Source: CAWINX01 sp963702055
GTDB taxonomy: Bacteria > Actinomycetota > Thermoleophilia > Solirubrobacterales > 70-9
Assembly (NCBI GenBank): GCA_963702055.1
Contig: OY969702.1
Span: forward strand, 62,001 to 126,000
Length of the DNA: 64,000 bases
Reading direction: 5' to 3'
Position 1 is the first letter of the stretch. Each line of letters starts with the position of its first letter. The position numbers and the translations under genes were made by a program. Below the pieces are notes generated by a model that was given only the letters and a program-made list of their open reading frames with translations, had not been told where the DNA came from and made no database searches. Shown here in pieces: positions 1 through 8,400 of this stretch.

Positions 1-1038
1 GACCAGGGACTCGAGGAAGCCCTCGATGATCAGGCCCTTCGCCTCGGCCGGGGAGAGACCGCGCGAGGTCAGGTAGAAGAGCTGGTCGCGGTCGATCTGG
101 GCGATCGCGGCGGCGTGGGTGCAGCGGACGTCGTCGGCGAGGATCTCCAGCCCGGGGATCGCGTCCGCGTGCGCGTCGGTGGAGAGCAGCAGGTTGCGGC
201 TCTCCTGGAAGGCGTCGGTTCCCTGGGCGCCCGGGTCGACTTTGATCATCCCCCGCCACACCGCGGTGGCCCCCGCCGCGAGCACGCCGCGGAAGGCGAG
301 GTCGGAGTTGGTGTTCGGCGCCGCGTGCTCCTGGGTGGTGTCGTAGTCGAGGTGCTGGCCCGCGCCCCCGGCGTAGCCGCCTGTCACCCGCGCCTCGGCA
401 CCGGGGCCGGCGAGCCTGGTCTCCATCCGCACCTTGCCGCGCCCCGATCCGAAGCCGAGCGCCGTCCACTCAAGCCGGCCGTCGCGCTCCACCTCGGCGC
501 GCTGGGTGGCGAAGACCCATGCCCGCTCGGAGATGTCCTGGGTGCTGACGTAGCGCAGCGTTGCCGCCTGGCCGACGTGCAGCTCCACAACTGAGTTGAG
601 CAGCGCGTCGGTCTCGTCGCTGTCCGAGGACCAGTGCTCCCAGACCTCTGCCTCGGCACCCTCCTCCAGCACGACGAGGGTGCGGCGGTTAACGGCGACG
701 CCGTCCTCGTCGAGCGCCACCTCGATCCGGATCGGCTCTTCGATCTTGACGCCGGCTGGGACGTGGATGAGAAGGCCGTCGCTCCAGGCCGCGTCGTTGC
801 GGGCGACGAAGGGGTCGTCGGCCGGCGCCAGGGTGTTGAGGCGACCCTCGACCAGCTCGCGATGGGAATCGAGCGCATCTTCGAGCGAGAGCACCGTGGC
901 GCCCTCGCCGCCTTCGATCGAGGCGGCGGCGGAGCCGGCCCCGTAGGCGTCGAGGTCGAGGCTCGAGAGGTCGGTGAATTCCCACCCCTTCGACTTCTGG
1001 TCGGGAAGGGGCGGCAGCGTCGCAACTGCCTCAGCCAA
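1..1038 (-). CDS. sufD: SufD, Fe-S cluster assembly scaffold component (partial, runs off the window)
   Basis: SufD pairs with SufB and the SufC ATPase in the SufBC2D scaffold that builds Fe-S clusters in the cytoplasm. The 346 visible residues begin AEAVATLPPLPDQKSKGWEF, typical of a SufD N-terminus, and contain the core segments IHVPAGVKIEEPI and DQLFYLTSRGLS shared by SufB and SufD. The C-terminus lies beyond base 1. I start it at a TTG (1038-1036), eight bases inside the end of sufB, because GGAGGG sits five bases upstream and no other start fits the family N-terminus. It is the last gene of the Rieske-sufB-sufD block. Confidence 0.93.
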   Translation of the reverse strand, partial: MAEAVATLPPLPDQKSKGWEFTDLSSLDLDAYGAGSAAASIEGGEGATVLSLEDALDSHRELVEGRLNTLAPADDPFVARNDAAWSDGLLIHVPAGVKIEEPIRIEVALDEDGVAVNRRTLVVLEEGAEAEVWEHWSSDSDETDALLNSVVELHVGQAATLRYVSTQDISERAWVFATQRAEVERDGRLEWTALGFGSGRGKVRMETRLAGPGAEARVTGGYAGGAGQHLDYDTTQEHAAPNTNSDLAFRGVLAAGATAVWRGMIKVDPGAQGTDAFQESRNLLLSTDAHADAIPGLEILADDVRCTHAAAIAQIDRDQLFYLTSRGLSPAEAKGLIIEGFLESLV

Positions 1039-2464
1039 TCGAGCCCTCCATTTGAAGCTCGATCAACCGGTTGAGCTCGACCGCGTACTCCATCGGCAGC
1101 TCCTTGGTGACCGGCTCGATGAAGCCGTTGACGATCATCTTCGAAGCCTCCTCCTCACTGAGCCCGCGGCTCTGTAGGTAGAAGAGCTGCTCGTCGCCGA
1201 TTTTCGAGACGGTCGCCTCGTGGCCGACGTCGGCGTCGTTCTCGTCGATGCGGATCGTCGGGTAGGTGTCCGAGCGCGAGTCCTCGTCGAGCAGCAGCGC
1301 GTCGCAGACCACCTTCGAGCGCGCTTCGGTCGCCCCGTCGGCGATCTCCAGCAGGCCGCGGTAGGTGCTGCGCCCGCCGTCCTTGGAGATCGACTTGGAG
1401 AAGATCGAGGAGCTGGTCCGCGGCGCCGCGTGGATGATCTTGCCGCCCGCGTCCTGGTGCTGGCCGTCTCCCGCGAAGGCGATCGAGAGGATCTCGCCGT
1501 GGGCCTCGGGGCCGAGCAGGTAGATCGACGGGTACTTCATCGTCAGCTTCGAGCCGAGGTTGCAGTCGACCCACTCCATCGTCGCCTTCTCATGGGCGAC
1601 GGCGCGCTTGGTGACCAGGTTGAAGACGTTCTGGGACCAGTTCTGGACCGTCGTGTAGCGGACCCGCGAGCTCGGCTTGCAGACGATCTCGACCACCGCC
1701 GAGTGCAGCGAGTCGCTGGAGTAGACCGGCGCCGTGCAGCCCTCGATGTAGTGGACGTCGGCGCCCTCCTCGGCGATGATCAGCGTCCGCTCGAACTGGC
1801 CCATGTTCTCGGTGTTGATCCGGAAGTAGGCCTGTAGCGGCATCTCGACCTTGACCCCGGCCGGCACGTAGACGAAGGAGCCGCCCGACCAGACGGCGGA
1901 GTTGAGCGCCGCCAGTTTGTTGTCGTTGGGCGGAATCACCGTTGCCCAGTACTCGCGGACAAGGTCCTCGTGCTCGCGCAGGGCGGTGTCCATGTCGGTG
2001 AAGATCACACCCTGGGCCTCGAGCTTCTCGTTGACCTGGTGGTAGACGACCTCAGACTCGTACTGGGCGCCGACCCCGGCGAGGAATTTGCGCTCCGCCT
2101 CGGGGATGCCGAGTCGGTCGAAGGTGTTTTTGATGTCCTCGGGGACCTCGCTCCAGTCGCGGCTGTTCTTCTCGGAGGCGCGCACGAAGTAATGGATGTC
2201 GTCGAAGTCGATCTGGCCGAGGTTGCCGCCCCAGGTCGGGGTCGGGCGCGAGTAGAAGTGCTCGAGCGCCTTGAGCCGGAAGTCGCGCATCCACTGCGGT
2301 TCCTCCTTGTACTCGGAGATCGACTCGACCACCTCGCGACTGAGCCCCTTCGGCGCCTTGTAGGCGTAGCCCGACTCGGAGTCGTGGAAGCCGAATTTCT
2401 CCTTGTAGTCGGCGTTGATCCCGGCGACTTCTCTTTGTTCGGCGACTGCCTCGGGCGTTGCCAT
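1031..2464 (-). CDS. sufB: SufB, Fe-S cluster assembly scaffold protein
   Basis: SufB is the main cluster-binding subunit of the SufBC2D scaffold. The 477-residue product is full length for the family and nearly collinear with it: SGYAYKAPKGLS near the N-terminus, a central VWSGGSFVYVPAGVKVEMPL segment and the C-terminal RGLSEEEASKMIVNGFIEPV. The start at 2464 follows GGAGG by a normal distance. A longer reading to 2593 would overlap the Rieske gene and adds a sequence unlike SufB. The Rieske gene ends two bases upstream and sufD overlaps its 3' end, so the three are probably one transcript. Confidence 0.97.
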   Translation of the reverse strand: MATPEAVAEQREVAGINADYKEKFGFHDSESGYAYKAPKGLSREVVESISEYKEEPQWMRDFRLKALEHFYSRPTPTWGGNLGQIDFDDIHYFVRASEKNSRDWSEVPEDIKNTFDRLGIPEAERKFLAGVGAQYESEVVYHQVNEKLEAQGVIFTDMDTALREHEDLVREYWATVIPPNDNKLAALNSAVWSGGSFVYVPAGVKVEMPLQAYFRINTENMGQFERTLIIAEEGADVHYIEGCTAPVYSSDSLHSAVVEIVCKPSSRVRYTTVQNWSQNVFNLVTKRAVAHEKATMEWVDCNLGSKLTMKYPSIYLLGPEAHGEILSIAFAGDGQHQDAGGKIIHAAPRTSSSIFSKSISKDGGRSTYRGLLEIADGATEARSKVVCDALLLDEDSRSDTYPTIRIDENDADVGHEATVSKIGDEQLFYLQSRGLSEEEASKMIVNGFIEPVTKELPMEYAVELNRLIELQMEGSIG

Positions 2465-2466
2465 GT

Positions 2467-2796
2467 CTATTCGACCTCCAAGACGATGGTGTCGTCCTCG
2501 ACGGCTGTCGGGAACGTCTGCACCGGAGCATAGGCGGGGAGGGTCTTCGGCCTGCCGGTGGTCAGGTCGAAGAGGGAGCCGTGGCGGGGACACTCGACCG
2601 TGCAGGACGTGGCGTCGAACTCGCCCTCGGCGAGCGGCCCGTTGTCGTGCGAGCAGCGGTCCTCGATCGCGTACAGCGTGCCGTCGCAGTTGAAGACGCC
2701 GATCTTGCGTCCCTCGTGCTCGACCAGGCGCATCGACCCCGGCCCCAGCTCGGCGAGCGGGCAGACGGGGACTTTCATTCCTGCGGTGTCTGGCAT
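2467..2796 (-). CDS. Rieske [2Fe-2S] ferredoxin-like protein
   Basis: This 109-residue protein carries one Rieske centre: C48-x-H50 and C69-x2-H72 ligate a [2Fe-2S] cluster, in the pattern of dioxygenase-type ferredoxins (NirD/BphF-like). It has no membrane segment, so it should be a soluble electron carrier. It opens the sufBD block and lies two bases from sufB. Small Rieske proteins inside suf operons are a recurrent actinobacterial arrangement, where they are thought to supply electrons or act in repair, but the exact partner is unknown. The ATG at 2796 has GGAG five bases upstream; an internal ATG at residue 7 is less well placed. Confidence 0.9.
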   Translation of the reverse strand: MPDTAGMKVPVCPLAELGPGSMRLVEHEGRKIGVFNCDGTLYAIEDRCSHDNGPLAEGEFDATSCTVECPRHGSLFDLTTGRPKTLPAYAPVQTFPTAVEDDTIVLEVE

Positions 2797-2838
2797 CGAG
2801 GCTCCGGTTCTCCCGCGAGCGGCTAGTGCGGGTTGAGA

Positions 2839-2860
2839 CTAATCCTACTTCTACGGTCGG
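2839..2860 (-). promoter_or_regulatory. Putative Rrf2/IscR-type operator and promoter of Rieske-sufB-sufD
   Basis: Read on the minus strand, this stretch is CCGACCG, four variable bases, then AGTAGGATTAG. Nearly the same string (CCGACCG, four variable bases, AGTAGGATTTAG) lies in front of the iscR gene at 9699-9721. TAGGAT fits a -10 hexamer. Matching motifs in front of the two separated suf blocks suggest joint control by the Rrf2-family regulator encoded at 9215-9694; this is inference. Confidence 0.55.
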
Positions 2861-2911
2861 ATTTTAGCGGTCGGGGTCGATCGCTTCACCCGTGAGTACC
2901 TAGGATCCATC

Positions 2912-4063
2912 GTGATGGTGCCATCCATCTCGTTTCGAGGCCAGCCATTCAACGATGAGGACACCGCGGGTAGCTTCCTTAGGCAGGTGCTCGAGGATTC
3001 GGGCGTCGAGTCACTGACGATCGTCGTCGCTTGGGCACGCTTCGGGGGATTGCGAAGGCTCGCGCCCGAGATCACGGCCTTCAGAGAGCGCGGAGGGCAA
3101 CTGCGGATAGTGCTTGGTATCGATGAAGGCGGCGCGACCGTGCCGGGTTTAAAGCTTGCGATCCGGCTCGCGGACCAGCCCTTCGTTTTCCACGATCGAA
3201 CCGCCCGGACGTTTCACCCAAAGTTGTACTTGGCCGAGGGCCCCGACAAGGCAATCCTTCTGGCCGGATCATCCAACCTGACCGCGGGTGGTCTCCTTTC
3301 CAACTACGAGGCTTCGCTCGAGGTCGAGTTCGAGCTGCCGGAGGAGATCGACGCCAAGGCGCTCGTTGGCGCCAGGGAGTACATCGAGATGCTGCTGGCG
3401 GATGAGCAGCTCTGTCTGCCGCTGGATGAGGAGCTACTGGATCGGCTCATCCAGGATCCGAGGTACGTGATCGCGCAGAGCGAGCGTCGCCGTCAGACGG
3501 CGGCGTCGGAGGTCTCCCCAGACGGCTTCGCCCAGACGGGGGAGGCGAGCGAGGGCGTCTTCGGCGTCAGTCAGCACGACAAGCCCCCGGTTCAAGGGAT
3601 GCCGCAAAGGGCTCGGGAGGAGTTGAGAGAGCTTGAAGAGACCGTGGAGTTCTCTTGGACCAAGCGCCTGCCGGCGACGGATGCTCAGCAACCCCCTTCA
3701 CCCAAGTCGAATCCGGTGGGGAACCTGCGGTTGACCAAAGCGGGCAATCCGATCGACTGGCGCACGTGGTTCCGCGAGGACATGTTTGGAGCCGCGAGCT
3801 GGTTCCCGGGCGAGGACAGCAAGGGCAACCCGATCGAGACCGCAACCGTGCAGTTCCTGGTGACGATTACGGGGCAGTCGCATGGGACGGTGGGCCTGCG
3901 TGTCGACCATGCTCCGCACCGCGAGTCGGGTCAACACAATCACGCGACCGTCCTGCATTGGGGCCCGCTGATGCCGGTGCTTCGAGCCACCGACTACACG
4001 GGCCATACGGTGACCCTCCGGCGCATGTCGGACGGCGCCTACCGCCTTGACATCTCGCCCTGA
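2912..4063 (+). CDS. PLD-superfamily nuclease-like protein (candidate restriction enzyme)
   Basis: The N-terminal half (residues about 20-180) is a phospholipase-D-type nuclease fold: H102-P-K104, D112 and G119-S-S-N122 give one HxK...D...GSxN motif, as in dimeric single-motif nucleases such as BfiI or NgoFVII. Residues about 260-383 form a separate basic domain (KAGNPIDWRTWFREDMF) that may bind DNA; I do not recognise it firmly. The gene ends one base from the oppositely oriented methyltransferase gene, so a restriction-modification pair is plausible. A GTG at 2912 and an ATG at 2915 are adjacent, behind AGGA. Base composition looks less GC-rich than its neighbours. Function in restriction is not demonstrated. 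Confidence 0.75.
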   Translation: MMVPSISFRGQPFNDEDTAGSFLRQVLEDSGVESLTIVVAWARFGGLRRLAPEITAFRERGGQLRIVLGIDEGGATVPGLKLAIRLADQPFVFHDRTARTFHPKLYLAEGPDKAILLAGSSNLTAGGLLSNYEASLEVEFELPEEIDAKALVGAREYIEMLLADEQLCLPLDEELLDRLIQDPRYVIAQSERRRQTAASEVSPDGFAQTGEASEGVFGVSQHDKPPVQGMPQRAREELRELEETVEFSWTKRLPATDAQQPPSPKSNPVGNLRLTKAGNPIDWRTWFREDMFGAASWFPGEDSKGNPIETATVQFLVTITGQSHGTVGLRVDHAPHRESGQHNHATVLHWGPLMPVLRATDYTGHTVTLRRMSDGAYRLDISP

Positions 4064-4064
4064 C

Positions 4065-5795
4065 TCAGGCGGCGAGATCCAGCCCCGAGGTCTCCTCCAC
4101 CGTCTCGGCCCCTCTCGCGTTTCGGGCGAGCCGTCGGGCCAGGAGCTCCAGGCGAGCCTCGCTCAGCACGGCGGCCACGTCGCTGTCGAGCGCGCCCGCC
4201 TTAATCAGCGCCTCGTCGGTCTTGCGCACCAGGCCCTCCTCGTCTCCGGACCGTGCGATCGCGTCCAGACGCTCAATCCAATCCTGACTTTCCGGGACCC
4301 GCGGCACGGCCAGCCGCTCGATCTCGGACGGGACCAGCTCGAGCACTCCACCGCCAAAGCTACGACCCTCCAGCTCAGCGCTCAGGAGGGTCAGGGAGTT
4401 GTGGAAGCCGGCCGACAGGGCGCGGGCCGAGATCCCGGCGCCACGCACCGGCCTTCCCCGATAGATGGTGTCGGTGGTGTAGGCGCCCGCCTGGTTGACG
4501 ATCATCCGCGGGTACCGGTGCGAGCGCTTCGAGAGGAGCAGGCTGCCCCTCTCGATCTGGGGGACGCGGAACCACGGCTCCCGAATCTGGCATTTGTAGC
4601 GGTTTTGCAACCCCCCCTCCTCTCCACTGCGCAGGTAGCGAGCCGGGTTTTTCCGCCGCATGGGATTGGGCGAGTCCTCGGAGAAGTCGAGCAGCCAGCT
4701 ACGGGCCCCGGAGCGCCGGGTCGCGGTCTGGTCGCGGCGGGTGTACACGAGTCCCTCGGCATGGCGTATGCGGGGGAGCAGGGGCTTGGCCCAGGGGGCG
4801 AGGTCGAATATCCGCAGATCCTCATCCGAGACCGAGAAGAACTCGTTTGCGCCGGTGACGATGCTGACCTGGAAGCGGGCGAGAGAGCCGAGCGAACGGA
4901 TGGACGGGTGGGCCAGCGCGGTGTCGAGCGCGCCGAGCTGGATCGGGCTCAGGAGGTAGCGAGTCCAGTTCTGCTGTTCGGGGTCGATGGAGTGCGTCCA
5001 CGTCCGCGATGCGCCGTCTCGATCGTGCTCGCCGACGGTGAGGGTGGGATCGGAAATCGCGGAGGCGGCGCGCCGCCCGCTGAACACGGCCACCTGCTGC
5101 AGCACGCCGGGGAACGAGCCGGGCTCGAAGAGGTCGACGCGGAGCTCCTGGAAGTTCTCCGCCGTCCAGCGCCGCAAGTGGGATGCGGCGAGGCCGGTCA
5201 ACAGCTCGGTCGGGACGACGAAGCTGAAAGCCCCGCCGGGCCTCAGACGACACAGAGCCGCCACGAAGACGGCCAGCCAGAGGTTCGAGACCCCCGCGAA
5301 GGAAAGTCCCGCGCGAGCGCCGAGCTCCGGGATCCGCCTCCTGTCGTCGGCGGAGATGAACTGGTAGCGGAGGAACGGCGGATTGCCGACCGCGGCGTCA
5401 AAGCGGTCGTCCGCTGCGACCGCCCAGCGCACGGCGCTGTCGGCGACGACAGCGCCGTCGAGCTTCGTTCCCTCCAGCGCCTTGCGGCATTTCCCGGCCT
5501 CGATGTCGAAGGGCTCGATTGCCGTCAGCTCCCGGATGCGCTCGACCAGGTAGTGGTCGCCGCCGATTTCCCTGATGAAGGCGCCGTCGCCCGCGCTCGG
5601 CTCGACCAGCCTCAGATCATCGCCCGGAGGGAGGAGGTGGCAGAGACGCTCGAGGCAGAACCGGACCAGGGGCTCTGGGGTGTAGAAGCCACCCCGAAGC
5701 TTCTGGGCGCTCACCTGGTCCTTGACCCTCACCGGGCGGAGAGTAGTTGTGTGAACGGTCGCCCTTCTCCGCCTGGTTTGACCTGCGGTTGACAT
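4065..5795 (-). CDS. Eco57I-type N6-adenine DNA methyltransferase
   Basis: Motif I (LVEPSAGDGAF, residues 64-74, AdoMet binding) follows the typical Eco57I leader GGFYTPEPLVRF, and motif IV is NPPF (138-141), the signature of N6-adenine methyltransferases. About 400 further residues probably form the target-recognition region; I see no PD-ExK nuclease domain, so cleavage would need a partner, possibly the tail-to-tail PLD nuclease. The reading frame stays open upstream to 6683, but that part is antisense to the VOC gene and does not resemble a protein family. ATG 5795 is the first sensible start; GTG 5732 and GTG 5714 (AAGGA upstream) are credible alternatives. Confidence 0.82.
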   Translation of the reverse strand: MSTAGQTRRRRATVHTTTLRPVRVKDQVSAQKLRGGFYTPEPLVRFCLERLCHLLPPGDDLRLVEPSAGDGAFIREIGGDHYLVERIRELTAIEPFDIEAGKCRKALEGTKLDGAVVADSAVRWAVAADDRFDAAVGNPPFLRYQFISADDRRRIPELGARAGLSFAGVSNLWLAVFVAALCRLRPGGAFSFVVPTELLTGLAASHLRRWTAENFQELRVDLFEPGSFPGVLQQVAVFSGRRAASAISDPTLTVGEHDRDGASRTWTHSIDPEQQNWTRYLLSPIQLGALDTALAHPSIRSLGSLARFQVSIVTGANEFFSVSDEDLRIFDLAPWAKPLLPRIRHAEGLVYTRRDQTATRRSGARSWLLDFSEDSPNPMRRKNPARYLRSGEEGGLQNRYKCQIREPWFRVPQIERGSLLLSKRSHRYPRMIVNQAGAYTTDTIYRGRPVRGAGISARALSAGFHNSLTLLSAELEGRSFGGGVLELVPSEIERLAVPRVPESQDWIERLDAIARSGDEEGLVRKTDEALIKAGALDSDVAAVLSEARLELLARRLARNARGAETVEETSGLDLAA

Positions 5796-5849
5796 CTCTT
5801 TCGGATGGCTCTGAGAGGATGCGCAAATCCCCGACTTGGAGGAGCAGAT

Positions 5850-6641
5850 ATGAGCGAGATGACGACGTACGCACCGGGAACGCCGAGCTGGGTCGACCTC
5901 GGCTCCCCCGACCTTGATGCCTCGGTCGAGTTCTACGGCGGCCTGTTCGGCTGGGACGTGCCGGAGTCCGAGAACGCCGAGCAGACCGGCGGCTACCGCC
6001 AGGCGATGCGCGACGACAAGCCGGTCGGCGGGATCATGCCGCTGATGCAGGAGGGCCAGCCGACGGCCTGGACGACCTACGTCTCGGTCGAGGACGCCGA
6101 TGCGACGGCGGCCGCCGTCAAGGAGGCCGGCGGCGCGGTGCTGGCCGAGCCGATGGACGTAATGGACCTCGGCCGGATGGCGATCTTCGCCGACCCTGCG
6201 GGCGCCGTCTTCGGCGTCTGGCAGCCGGGGACGTTCGCGGGCGCCGGCATCGTCAACGAGCCCGGGGCGATCTCCTGGAACGAGGTCAACACCCGTGATC
6301 CCGAGGCGGCGAAGGCCTTCTACGGCGCTGTGTTCGGCTGGGATTTCGAGGACAGCGAGCACCAGCTGGGCACCTACACGAGCATCAAGCTGGGGGACCG
6401 CCCGGTCGGCGGGATGATCGACCTGACCGGCCGCGCCCCCGACGAGGTGCCCGCCCACTGGCAGGTCTACTTCGCGGTTGAGGACACCGACGCGACCGTC
6501 GAGGCGGTCAAGGAGCGCGGCGGAAGCGTCATATTCGAGCCGGTCGATATCGATGCGGGCCGTTTCGCGATCCTCACCGACCCGCACGGGGCGTCGTTCG
6601 CGGTGATCGCGCTGAGCGAGGAGGCGCTGGCGAACTCCTAA
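5850..6641 (+). CDS. Tandem VOC (glyoxalase/bleomycin-resistance fold) protein, CFP30B/CFP32-like
   Basis: The 263-residue protein is a duplication: two VOC modules (about residues 8-125 and 137-255) each begin with a W-x-(D/E)-x(6-8)-(A/S)-x2-FY-G-x-(V/L)-FGWD pattern and end in (A/F)DP-x-GA-x-F-(G/A)V. It resembles mycobacterial CFP30B/CFP32 hydrolase-type VOC proteins, whose substrate is uncertain. ATG 5850 has GGAGG eight bases upstream; a longer frame from 5805 lacks a ribosome site. It diverges from the methyltransferase gene and, with the nuclease pair, separates the two suf blocks. Confidence 0.85.
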   Translation: MSEMTTYAPGTPSWVDLGSPDLDASVEFYGGLFGWDVPESENAEQTGGYRQAMRDDKPVGGIMPLMQEGQPTAWTTYVSVEDADATAAAVKEAGGAVLAEPMDVMDLGRMAIFADPAGAVFGVWQPGTFAGAGIVNEPGAISWNEVNTRDPEAAKAFYGAVFGWDFEDSEHQLGTYTSIKLGDRPVGGMIDLTGRAPDEVPAHWQVYFAVEDTDATVEAVKERGGSVIFEPVDIDAGRFAILTDPHGASFAVIALSEEALANS

Positions 6642-6649
6642 ACACCAGC

Positions 6650-6696
6650 TTCCGCTGTTCCTTTGCCTCCATATGTGGGGCAAAGGAACAGCGGAA
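6650..6696. repeat. Palindromic repeat family A, intergenic copy
   Basis: An 18-bp perfect inverted repeat (TTCCGCTGTTCCTTTGCC at 6650-6667, its complement at 6679-6696) encloses an 11-base loop. It lies between the convergent VOC and sufU genes and might terminate both, but there is no T-run. The same 18-base arms, again with an 11-base but different loop, occur at 21871-21921 inside hyuB, so this is a repeat family rather than a chance terminator. Confidence 0.9.
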
Positions 6697-6699
6697 CGG

Positions 6700-7125
6700 T
6701 CAGATTGCCGAGGCCTCCGAAGAGTCGCCGATCTCGCCCTCCTCCTCCCAGTCCGCCGGCTCGCCGAGGCCGGCGGACTTGACGATCTTCAGCCCCAACA
6801 TCGCGCACTTCATCCGGGTCGCGGAGATCTCGATCCCGAGCAGGTCGAGGACGAACTCCTTCGGCAGTCGCAGCAGCTCCTCGCGGGTTTTGCCGACCAG
6901 CTCGTCGGTGAGCAGCGAGGTCGCCGCGGTGGAAATGGCGCAGCCCTTGCCTTCGAAGGCGACCTCGGCGACCTTGCCGTCCTCGTCGAGGCGAATCGTC
7001 ACGTGCTGCTCGTCGCCGCAGAACGGGTTGGTGTCCTCGAACTCCAGGTCGGGATGCTCGAGCCGCCCGAAGTTGTGCGGCCGCTTGTAGTGCTCGAGGA
7101 TCTGGTCTCGATACAGCTCGTCCAT
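6700..7125 (-). CDS. sufU: SufU, sulfur-transfer protein for SufS
   Basis: SufU accepts persulfide sulfur from SufS through a zinc-bound cysteine. The zinc ligands and acceptor are visible as C36 with D38 (NPFCGD), C62 (GKGCAIS) and C107 (MKCAML), and the spacer between C62 and C107 has the length typical of SufU rather than IscU. At 141 residues it is a normal size. Its ATG shares one base with the TGA of sufS (TGATG), indicating translational coupling. It is the last gene of the iscR-sufC-sufS-sufU block. Confidence 0.95.
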   Translation of the reverse strand: MDELYRDQILEHYKRPHNFGRLEHPDLEFEDTNPFCGDEQHVTIRLDEDGKVAEVAFEGKGCAISTAATSLLTDELVGKTREELLRLPKEFVLDLLGIEISATRMKCAMLGLKIVKSAGLGEPADWEEEGEIGDSSEASAI

Positions 7126-8390
7126 CAGAGTCCGAAGACCTTCCTCGCGTCGTGCAGGCCCTCGACCAGGCGGTCGATCTCCTCGGTAGTCGTGTAGACG
7201 CCGAAGCTGGCGCGGGCGGTGGCGGCGACGCCGAGCCGGTCCATCAGCACCTGGGCGCAGTGGTGCCCGGCGCGGACCGCGACGCCGTGGCGGTCGAGGA
7301 TCTCGGAGACGTCATGGGCGTGGATGCCCTCCAGCTCGAAGGAGACCGGCCCGACCCGCTCGGCGCCGCGCGGCGGGCCGAAGACCCGCAGTCCGGGCAC
7401 CTCGGCGAGCTGCTCCAGCGCGTAGTCGGCGATGCGGCGCTCGTGCTCCAGCACCGCCTCCATCCCGAGGCCGTCGAGCCAGCGCAGCGCCGAGGCAAGC
7501 CCGATCGCCTGGGCGATCGCCGGCGTCCCCGCCTCGAAGCGCGCCGGCGGGTCGGCGTAGGTCGTGCCGCCCTTGCCGACCTTGCGGATCATCGAGCCGC
7601 CGCCCATGAACGGCGGCATCGCCCGCAACAGGTCGAGCCTGCCCCAGAGCGCCCCGATCCCGGTCGGCGCGTAGATCTTGTGGCCGGTCAGCGCGTAGAA
7701 GTCGACTCCCATGGCGCCGACGTCGAGCGGCAGCTTCGGCGCCGCCTGGGCGCCGTCGACGAGAACCAGCGCCCCCGCCTCGTGCGCCAGGCGGGCGATC
7801 TCGGCGATTGGGTTCTCCGTCCCCAGCACATTGGAGACGTGGGTGACCGCGACCAGCTTCGGCCCCTTCTCGAGCAGGCCGGCCAGCGCCTCCATGTCGA
7901 GCAGCCCCTCGTCTGTGATTGGCGCCCAGTCGATCTCGGCGCCGACCCGCTCGGCCAGCTGTTGCCAGGGGACGATGTTTGAGTGGTGCTCCATCTCGGT
8001 GAGGACGATCCGGTCGCCCGTGCCGAGGTTGGCGTCGCCCCAGGCCCGCGCGACCAGGTTGATCGCCTCGGTCGCGTTGCGGACGAAGACGACCTCACGC
8101 CGGTCGGCGGCGCCGAGGTGGTCGGCGACCGTCGCGCGGGCGCCCTCGTAGGCGGCCGTCGCCTCGGCCGAGAGGGTGTGGGAGCCGCGGTGGACGTTGG
8201 AGTGGTGGCGGCGCTCGTAGCGGTCGACCGCCTGGATCGAGGCGAGCACTCGCTGGGCGCTGGCGCCGCTGTCGAGGTAGGCGACGGGGCGCCCGTGCAC
8301 CTCGCGCTCCAGCGCGGGAAAGGAGGCGCGGACCTTCTCGATCGGGAACACCGCGGCCGGGGAGGAGCGCTTGGCGGTGGTCGGCTCCAT
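7125..8390 (-). CDS. sufS: SufS, group II cysteine desulfurase
   Basis: This PLP enzyme removes sulfur from cysteine for Fe-S assembly. The 421-residue sequence shows the PLP lysine K238 in TGHKIYAPTG, the active-site cysteine C378 in RAGHHCAQ (the short-loop group II form that needs SufU or SufE), and HSNIVPW and RGSHTLS segments typical of SufS. It lies 10 bases after sufC and is coupled to sufU by a one-base overlap. The ATG at 8390 gives a typical N-terminus. Confidence 0.97.
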   Translation of the reverse strand: MEPTTAKRSSPAAVFPIEKVRASFPALEREVHGRPVAYLDSGASAQRVLASIQAVDRYERRHHSNVHRGSHTLSAEATAAYEGARATVADHLGAADRREVVFVRNATEAINLVARAWGDANLGTGDRIVLTEMEHHSNIVPWQQLAERVGAEIDWAPITDEGLLDMEALAGLLEKGPKLVAVTHVSNVLGTENPIAEIARLAHEAGALVLVDGAQAAPKLPLDVGAMGVDFYALTGHKIYAPTGIGALWGRLDLLRAMPPFMGGGSMIRKVGKGGTTYADPPARFEAGTPAIAQAIGLASALRWLDGLGMEAVLEHERRIADYALEQLAEVPGLRVFGPPRGAERVGPVSFELEGIHAHDVSEILDRHGVAVRAGHHCAQVLMDRLGVAATARASFGVYTTTEEIDRLVEGLHDARKVFGL

Positions 8391-8400
8391 CGTCGCGAGG

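Noticed and set aside
4047..5792. Plus-strand frame of 581 codons opposite the methyltransferase
   Set aside because: No domain or ribosome site; its sequence is the complement of conserved methyltransferase motifs.
5796..6683. Upstream extension of the methyltransferase frame by nearly 300 codons
   Set aside because: It runs antisense through the VOC gene and has shadow-like composition; the methyltransferase family N-terminus begins near 5795-5714.
6650..6696. Simple bidirectional terminator as full explanation of the hairpin
   Set aside because: Exact 18-bp arm identity with the hyuB copy, but different loops and no T-run, makes a repeat family a better explanation, though termination may be a side effect.
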